Assembly (NCBI GenBank): GCA_964633445.1
Contig: CAZWFW010000042.1
Span: 1-9,555, forward strand
Reading direction: 5' to 3'
From: CAZWFW01 sp964633445
GTDB lineage: Archaea; Undinarchaeota; CAZWFW01
DNA: 9,555 bases
In this document: positions 5,410-9,555 of the stretch, piece by piece
Position numbering within the stretch: position 1 is the stretch's first letter
Layout of the letters: every line of letters begins with the position of its first letter
Translations under genes and position numbers: made by a program
The notes under the pieces: model-generated
Databases searched by the model: none
What the model saw: the letters and a program-made list of their open reading frames with translations, nothing else
Told to the model about the DNA's origin: nothing

Positions 5410-6030
5410 ATGAAAAGAGCAATAGCTTTCATGGCTTTATTATTTTTATTTGTAGGTTGCATAGGTGGTTCAAGAACCATTAAGGAGCCAAAACCTGCTG
5501 TAAGCGAATGCAAAGTTGCAATTATTCTGGCTAACGGGTTTAAGGATGTTGAATATTCAAAGACAAGAGAAGTTCTGGAAAAAGCTGGTGTAGATGTTGT
5601 TACTTTTGGGTTAAGCAGGGAAGTGGTTGGTATGGATGGTCTAAAAGTTAAGGTGGATTATCCGATCAGCAACCTGAATGTTAGTGGATTTGATGCAATA
5701 GTTCTGCCTGGTGGGGATCCAGGATATAAAAACTTAAAAAACGATGAAAGAGTTATAAATGCTATCAAGGAAGCTTACGATCAAGACAAAGTTGTTGCGG
5801 CAATCTGCGCTTCACCAACGGTTCTAGCTGAGGCGGGTATATTAAAAAATAAAAAAGCAACGGTTTGGAGTTCCCTAACCAATAAAGACCTAATAAAGGA
5901 AATTGAGGACGCTGGCGCTATATACGTTGATGAGGAGGTTGTTAGAGATGGTAAAATAATTACAGCTAATGGGCCTCAGGCCGCTGAGAAATTTGCAAAC
6001 GAAATTTTAAATGCTTTGGGTAAGTGCTAG
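5410..6030 (+). CDS. Exported DJ-1/PfpI-superfamily lipoprotein
   Basis: A 206-residue protein. Residues 1-20 form a lipoprotein signal: basic MKR, a hydrophobic core, then the lipobox FVGC with lipidated Cys17, followed by GG. After a short linker, a complete DJ-1-like domain follows: GFKDVEYSKTREVLEKAG (43-60, conserved Glu48), LPGGDPGY (99-106), the nucleophile elbow AAICASPTVLAEAGIL (130-145, Cys133), and the closing DGKIITANGPQ. The residue after Cys133 is Ala, as in DJ-1/YajL and ThiJ, not His as in PfpI proteases. A glyoxalase/chaperone-like or redox role is therefore more likely than proteolysis. An anchored extracellular location is unusual for this family. I chose the ATG at 5410 because it begins the signal peptide and fits the TATA spacing; upstream in-frame sequence is the tRNA. 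Confidence 0.88.
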   Translation: MKRAIAFMALLFLFVGCIGGSRTIKEPKPAVSECKVAIILANGFKDVEYSKTREVLEKAGVDVVTFGLSREVVGMDGLKVKVDYPISNLNVSGFDAIVLPGGDPGYKNLKNDERVINAIKEAYDQDKVVAAICASPTVLAEAGILKNKKATVWSSLTNKDLIKEIEDAGAIYVDEEVVRDGKIITANGPQAAEKFANEILNALGKC

Positions 6031-6048
6031 CAAAATTCTGTAATTGTA

Positions 6049-6120
6049 TGGGCCCGGCCGGATTCGAACCGGCGACCTTCCGGTTATCAGCCGGACGCTC
6101 CACCACTGAGCTACGGGCCC
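6049..6120 (-). tRNA. tRNA-Ile (GAT)
   Basis: A 72-base cloverleaf on the minus strand. Acceptor GGGCCCG pairs with CGGGCCC, the D arm has GCTC/GAGC, the anticodon stem is TCCGG/CCGGA with loop CTGATAA (anticodon GAT), and the T arm is GCCGG-TTCGAAT-CCGGC. The discriminator is A and CCA is not encoded. It is convergent with the DJ-1 lipoprotein gene, 18 bases from its stop. Confidence 0.95.
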
Positions 6121-6142
6121 ATGGAATCTATGATATTTACTG

Positions 6143-6154
6143 ATGTTGCAACAT
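6143..6154. repeat. Perfect 12-base palindrome ATGTTGCAACAT
   Basis: It lies between the divergent tRNA-Ile and phosphohexomutase genes and abuts the AT-rich box at 6153-6163. It could be an operator, but one or two perfect 12-base palindromes are expected by chance in a window of this size. Confidence 0.3.
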
Positions 6155-6163
6155 ATTTTAAAC
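6153..6163. promoter_or_regulatory. Candidate TATA region for tRNA-Ile and phosphohexomutase
   Basis: ATATTTTAAAC: on the plus strand it is centred about 27 bases before the ATG at 6185, fitting a leaderless mRNA. On the minus strand GTTTAAAATAT is about 38 bases before the tRNA, leaving a short tRNA leader. Confidence 0.35.
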
Positions 6164-6184
6164 TTTTTTCATATTTAATTGTAA

Positions 6185-7504
6185 ATGTTGTTCGGAACCT
6201 CTGGTATTAGAGGTGTTGCAAACAAAAAATTAACTCCAGAGTTTTCAATAAAGTTGGGTTTAGCATTAGGAACTGCTCTTAACGGTGGAAGAGTAATCGT
6301 AGGCAATGATGTTAGATTATCAAGCGATATGCTAAAATATTCCTTTATTTCAGGGTTACTAGCGACTGGCAATGAAGTTTTTGATGCTGGCTTAGCACCA
6401 ACTCCAGCAATAGCGTTAGCATCTAAATATTACGATACCGGGGTTATCATTACTGCAAGCCATAATCCACCAGAGTACAATGGATTTAAGTTCTGGAAAA
6501 ATGGCATAGGGTATTCGGAGCACGCTGAGAGGAAGATAGAATCACTATTCTTTAAGAAAAGATTTGAATTGGTTAACTGGAACAAATTAAAGAAAGTCAG
6601 GAAAATCAATATATTGGGGGAGTACGTCGACACAATTGTAGGTGCCTGTAAAATTAGAAGGAGGTTTGATATTGTTGTTGACTGCGCAAATTCTGTAGCT
6701 TCACTGGTTGTACCCCATATCTTTATAAAACACAATGTTATCAGCATAAACTCGTGTCTTGATGGTAGATTTCCAGGAAGGCTCCCAGAGCCTGCAAGCG
6801 AGAATTTGTTTTGCTTGAAAGGGGTTGTTATGGATAGCGGTGCTGATCTGGGTATAGCGTATGATGGTGATGCGGATAGGTTTGTGGTAATGAATAATAA
6901 AGGAGAGCTCATTGGCGGGGATATTTTAGTGGCTATATTTTCCAGATATTATCTTGAGAATGGAAGGGGAAGAAAAGTAATTGTAACAACCATCGATGCT
7001 TCTTATTGCATAGATGATGTTGCTAGGGAGTATGATGCAGAAGTTGTAAGAACGAAGGTTGGAGATGTTGCGGTTGCTCGCGAAATCGTGAAAAGGGATG
7101 CTGTCTTTGGAGGGGAGCCATCAGGGTCCTTCATATTTCCAGACGTTCATCTAGCACCAGATGGCCCATTAGCCTCACTAAAATTTTTGGAAATTCTTTG
7201 TTCATGGGATTTGGATGAGCTGGTGAAGGAGATACCAAGATATTTCTTAATAAGAGATAGTATAAAGTGTGGGGAGGAGGTGAAAGAAAAAATAATGAAT
7301 TATGTTAGGGAAAACATCGGAAGTGTCTTTGATGGGGATGTTATTAATGTTGATGGCGTAAGAGTAAATTGCAAAGGATTTTGGGTGTTAATAAGACCTT
7401 CAGGCACCGAACCAAAAATAAGGGTTACCGTTGAGGCTAAAAGTGAAGAAAGAGCTAGGAAAATACTTAAAAGAGCAAAGAAACTGGTGGGTGAAGTAGA
7501 TTAG
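6185..7504 (+). CDS. glmM: Phosphoglucosamine mutase / phosphomannomutase
   Basis: A 439-residue alpha-D-phosphohexomutase that moves phosphate between C1 and C6 of a hexose or hexosamine, supplying UDP-sugars or GDP-mannose for glycans. All four active-site loops are intact: TASHNPP (90-96) with phosphoserine Ser92, the metal-binding DGDADR (227-232), sugar-recognition GEPSG (310-314), and phosphate-binding RPSGTEP (404-410). The short N-terminus LFGTSGIRG and overall length match archaeal GlmM-type enzymes. GlmM and ManB activities cannot be told apart securely from sequence. No Shine-Dalgarno is visible, which fits a leaderless first gene. The next gene starts one base after its stop, opening a compact four-gene run with the MoaD-like, rhomboid and SRP54 genes. 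Confidence 0.9.
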   Translation: MLFGTSGIRGVANKKLTPEFSIKLGLALGTALNGGRVIVGNDVRLSSDMLKYSFISGLLATGNEVFDAGLAPTPAIALASKYYDTGVIITASHNPPEYNGFKFWKNGIGYSEHAERKIESLFFKKRFELVNWNKLKKVRKINILGEYVDTIVGACKIRRRFDIVVDCANSVASLVVPHIFIKHNVISINSCLDGRFPGRLPEPASENLFCLKGVVMDSGADLGIAYDGDADRFVVMNNKGELIGGDILVAIFSRYYLENGRGRKVIVTTIDASYCIDDVAREYDAEVVRTKVGDVAVAREIVKRDAVFGGEPSGSFIFPDVHLAPDGPLASLKFLEILCSWDLDELVKEIPRYFLIRDSIKCGEEVKEKIMNYVRENIGSVFDGDVINVDGVRVNCKGFWVLIRPSGTEPKIRVTVEAKSEERARKILKRAKKLVGEVD

Positions 7505-7505
7505 G

Positions 7506-7784
7506 GTGGGAGTAGCATTATTTGGAAGAATTAGAGAAGTACTTGGAAGGAGGGAGGTGGAGGTAGAGGTTGATTTGGAGAAAGCACGTGTAAGAAATAT
7601 ACTTTGTAAGATTGTGGAAATTAACAGAAAAGCTGAAAGCATCATCTTTACGAAGTCCATGAGGCTGAGGGATGACATAAAAATTTTAGTAAATGGAAGA
7701 CCTATAGAACTTCTTAGCAGTCTAGACACGTCTCTTGAGGAAGGAGCTGAACTATGCATATTCACCGCAGTTGGAGGAGGATAA
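7506..7784 (+). CDS. MoaD/ThiS/SAMP-like beta-grasp sulfur carrier or protein modifier
   Basis: A 92-residue ubiquitin-fold protein. It starts with the strand VALFGRIREVLGRREVEVEV. Its second half, DIKILVNGRPIELL (56-69) then LEEGAELCIFTAVGGG, is typical of MoaD and archaeal SAMPs. The C-terminal GG is intact, so the tail can be adenylated and thiocarboxylated by an E1-like enzyme. In archaea such proteins serve molybdopterin synthesis, tRNA thiolation or ubiquitin-like protein conjugation. No MoaE or E1 lies nearby to decide which. The start is a GTG at 7506, one base after the mutase stop, and the preceding purine-rich stretch could act as a ribosome-binding site. Its last 31 bases overlap the rhomboid gene. 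Confidence 0.85.
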   Translation: MGVALFGRIREVLGRREVEVEVDLEKARVRNILCKIVEINRKAESIIFTKSMRLRDDIKILVNGRPIELLSSLDTSLEEGAELCIFTAVGGG

Positions 7785-8650
7785 GCAAAGGATTGCATAT
7801 AAGGGTACCGTATTGCACTATTCTACTTATTCTTGCAAATCTTACGATTTATTACTTTATTGCAGGATCCTTCGCTGTATCTCCATCTCAATTTGCATAT
7901 GAGAAGCTTGGGCTTGAGCTAATACCTTCGAAAATCTACTCCTTGATTACCTATGCATTCATTCATCTTTGGCCATCGCATCTCTTTATCAACATGACTT
8001 ACCTCTTCATTTTCGGATTTATTGCAGAAAATAAAATAGGTTCGAAGAGATTTCTTATGCTATACCTTCTGATAATATTACTTTTGGGAACATTCTATGG
8101 TGTTTATCAGAGAATCGAGGAAAGAATTACGCAGGTTAGATATATTCTTGTTGGTTCGTCAGGCGGTATTTGGGGTGTTATTGGGGCAAGTATAGTAGCT
8201 AATCCAGAGGTAGCATTAATTACCTATTTTTCATGCGTATGCATAGCTCCAGCGGTGCATAATTTTGCACACAAAATCATGGAATATAAGGAGAAGAGAA
8301 TTGTAGCAGAAAAAAAGGAGATTGTTGAAGAGGAGAAGGAACTGGAGGAATTGGTGAAAACAGGAAATATAAGTCAGGAGAAATATTTGGAGAAAAAGAA
8401 GGAAATAGAAAAGGAAAAGATGAAGGTTTTAGAGGAAGAAAAAAAGATAATTATAACTCACAGATTAGAGAGAAGTGTCAAATCTGCTGAGGAGGTTCAT
8501 ATGCTAGGCGCACCTTTAGGAGCAATACTGGCATTTGCTCTTTGTCCTAGGATTATAAAGGAGTGGGATGAAAGAGCTAACAAACTTATTAGATTTGTTA
8601 GAAATTATATAGGGAAGAAAAATCAGAAAATAAGATGTTTGAAAAGATAA
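7754..8650 (+). CDS. Rhomboid family intramembrane serine protease with cytoplasmic coiled-coil insertion
   Basis: A 298-residue membrane protein. Rhomboid marks: HLFINM (H76, N80) in the second membrane helix, GSSGGIWGVIGA (134-145) with nucleophile Ser136 in GxSG, and HMLGAPLGAILAFA (249-262) with catalytic His249 in the last helix. Approximate helices: 19-38, 63-88, 98-118, 130-148, 150-168, 247-264. Between the fifth helix and the His-bearing helix lies about 70 residues of charged, Lys/Glu-rich sequence (176-245) predicted to be coiled coil. Ordinary rhomboids have only a short loop there. I chose the ATG at 7754 because AAGGAG (7741-7746) sits 7 bases before it, despite a 31-base overlap with the preceding gene. 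A later TTG at 7793 is the alternative. The 3' end overlaps SRP54 by 16 bases. Confidence 0.85.
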   Translation: MHIHRSWRRISKGLHIRVPYCTILLILANLTIYYFIAGSFAVSPSQFAYEKLGLELIPSKIYSLITYAFIHLWPSHLFINMTYLFIFGFIAENKIGSKRFLMLYLLIILLLGTFYGVYQRIEERITQVRYILVGSSGGIWGVIGASIVANPEVALITYFSCVCIAPAVHNFAHKIMEYKEKRIVAEKKEIVEEEKELEELVKTGNISQEKYLEKKKEIEKEKMKVLEEEKKIIITHRLERSVKSAEEVHMLGAPLGAILAFALCPRIIKEWDERANKLIRFVRNYIGKKNQKIRCLKR

Positions 8651-9555
8651 GAGCAAGTGTGAAGAGGCTTCTAAGTTTACCATTGGTTGATGAGAAAGCT
8701 ATGGAGGATGCTATAAGAGATATTCAAAGAGCATTAATACTTGCAGATGTTGATATACATCTCGTTGCCGAACTTTCTGAGAAAATAAGAAAAAAAGCTA
8801 GGGAGGCCAAGGAGAAAGACTATCTTTCAGCCAAGGAGGTTGTGCTTAAGGTTGTTTATGATGAACTTCTAAGAATTTTAGGTGGAAAGGATAAACCTAG
8901 AATTTTAACCAAGGGAAAAGTGTTGGTGATGGGTCTCTATGGGCAGGGAAAAACAACTACGGTTGCTAAGCTGGCAAGGTATTATCAAAAGAGGGGTTTA
9001 AAAGTAGGTATTGTGTGCTGTGATGTGCATAGAGCGGCAGCCTACGAGCAAATTAACCAGCTTGTCAGAAAATATAATATTGAGACCTTCTTTGACACCA
9101 ATATTGAGAAATGCTTGAAAGAGGGGTTAACAAGATTCAAAGATAAGGACATCGTAATAATAGACTCTGCTGGAAGAGACTCATTTAAAGAGGATTTGAT
9201 TGGGGAACTGAGGAAAATAAATGAAATTGCGGAGCCAGATGAGAAAATTTTAGTGATATCAGCTGATATAGGTCAGAGTGCTAGAAAGCACATAGAATCT
9301 TTTAACAGGGTTGTGGGGATTAATGGTATAATAATTACTAAAATGGATAGCTCAGCAAAAGGTGGTGGGGCTTTAGCTGCAGCATATTTATGTAACGCAA
9401 AAGTTAAGTTCATCGGCACGGGAGAGAAAATTGACGATATCGAGGAGTTTGATGCTGAGCGTTATCTAAGAGCTATGCTGGGTTTCGCAGATATTGAGGG
9501 GCTACTCAGGAAAGTTAAAGAACTTGAGAAGGATATTTCCGAAGAAGAAATTTGG
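8635..9555 (+). CDS. srp54: Signal recognition particle protein SRP54 (3'-truncated by window edge)
   Basis: 307 codons of an SRP GTPase, open at the right edge. It binds SRP RNA and signal sequences and targets nascent membrane proteins. Residues 1-85 form the four-helix N domain. The G domain follows with P-loop GLYGQGKTTT (100-109), DVHRAAAYEQ (130-139), DSAGR (177-181), TKMDSSAKGGGALAA (235-249), and the closing IGTGEKIDDIEEFDAERYL (260-278). The sequence GFADIEGLL (283-291) begins the linker to the methionine-rich M domain, which is beyond the window. This linker, plus the absence of an acidic N-terminal extension, favours SRP54 over FtsY. Several G-motif residues differ from the common DTxR, DTAG and TKLDGTAKGG versions but keep the key Asp, Lys and Gly positions. 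It overlaps the rhomboid gene by 16 bases. Confidence 0.92.
   Translation, partial: MFEKIRASVKRLLSLPLVDEKAMEDAIRDIQRALILADVDIHLVAELSEKIRKKAREAKEKDYLSAKEVVLKVVYDELLRILGGKDKPRILTKGKVLVMGLYGQGKTTTVAKLARYYQKRGLKVGIVCCDVHRAAAYEQINQLVRKYNIETFFDTNIEKCLKEGLTRFKDKDIVIIDSAGRDSFKEDLIGELRKINEIAEPDEKILVISADIGQSARKHIESFNRVVGINGIIITKMDSSAKGGGALAAAYLCNAKVKFIGTGEKIDDIEEFDAERYLRAMLGFADIEGLLRKVKELEKDISEEEIW

Noticed and set aside
6430..6912. 160-codon minus-strand frame inside the phosphohexomutase gene
   Set aside because: Antisense shadow of a gene whose four active-site motifs are intact on the plus strand.
1..9555. CRISPR array or defence system
   Set aside because: No regularly spaced repeats and no defence-type genes were seen on either strand.

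Overview
The window looks like a moderately AT-rich euryarchaeal genome, possibly Archaeoglobi or a relative. The evidence is two geranylgeranyl reductases (archaeal ether lipids), an archaeal-type NMN adenylyltransferase, archaeal SRP54, a UPF0251 regulator, TATA-box promoters with almost no leader, and GC-rich tRNAs that do not encode CCA. The lineage is inferred and not certain. A 100-base run of N flanked on both sides by the same 55 bases marks this as a short-read draft or metagenome scaffold.

Layout. 1-1069 (minus) is the first geranylgeranyl-reductase-like flavoprotein, cut by the window edge. Divergent from it, 1125-1787 (plus) is a zinc-knuckle membrane protein of unknown function. 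It overlaps by ATGA a second small membrane protein (1784-2478), which resembles a bacterial-PH-like protein and is broken by two single-base frameshifts and the assembly gap.

5370-2459 (minus) reads as one directional block: tRNA-Gly(TCC), nadM, a degenerate nucleotidyltransferase-fold protein, a UPF0251 helix-turn-helix protein, a 52-residue 2[4Fe-4S] ferredoxin that is easy to miss because of its size, and the main digeranylgeranylglycerophospholipid reductase. The ferredoxin is the likely electron donor to the reductase, a pairing known from Methanosarcina. Between these two genes sits a compact element of about 230 bp (3654-3883). It has a terminal palindrome, its own TATA box and an omegaRNA-like 3' end. 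I read it as an IS200/IS605-type element that has lost tnpB but may still make an RNA, on the strand opposite the operon.

5410-6030 (plus) encodes an exported DJ-1-like lipoprotein, followed by a convergent tRNA-Ile(GAT). 6185 to the end (plus) is a tight, overlapping run: phosphoglucosamine/phosphohexose mutase, a MoaD/ThiS/SAMP-type beta-grasp protein, a rhomboid protease with a charged coiled-coil insertion, and SRP54 (cut by the window edge). This run combines sugar-phosphate supply, sulfur carrier or protein tagging, and membrane-protein handling.

The observations most worth following are the tnpB-less element inside the ferredoxin-reductase operon, the tRNA lying 3 nt from the nadM start codon, the exported DJ-1 lipoprotein and the insertion-bearing rhomboid. 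The 55-base duplication around the gap is almost certainly an assembly artefact.
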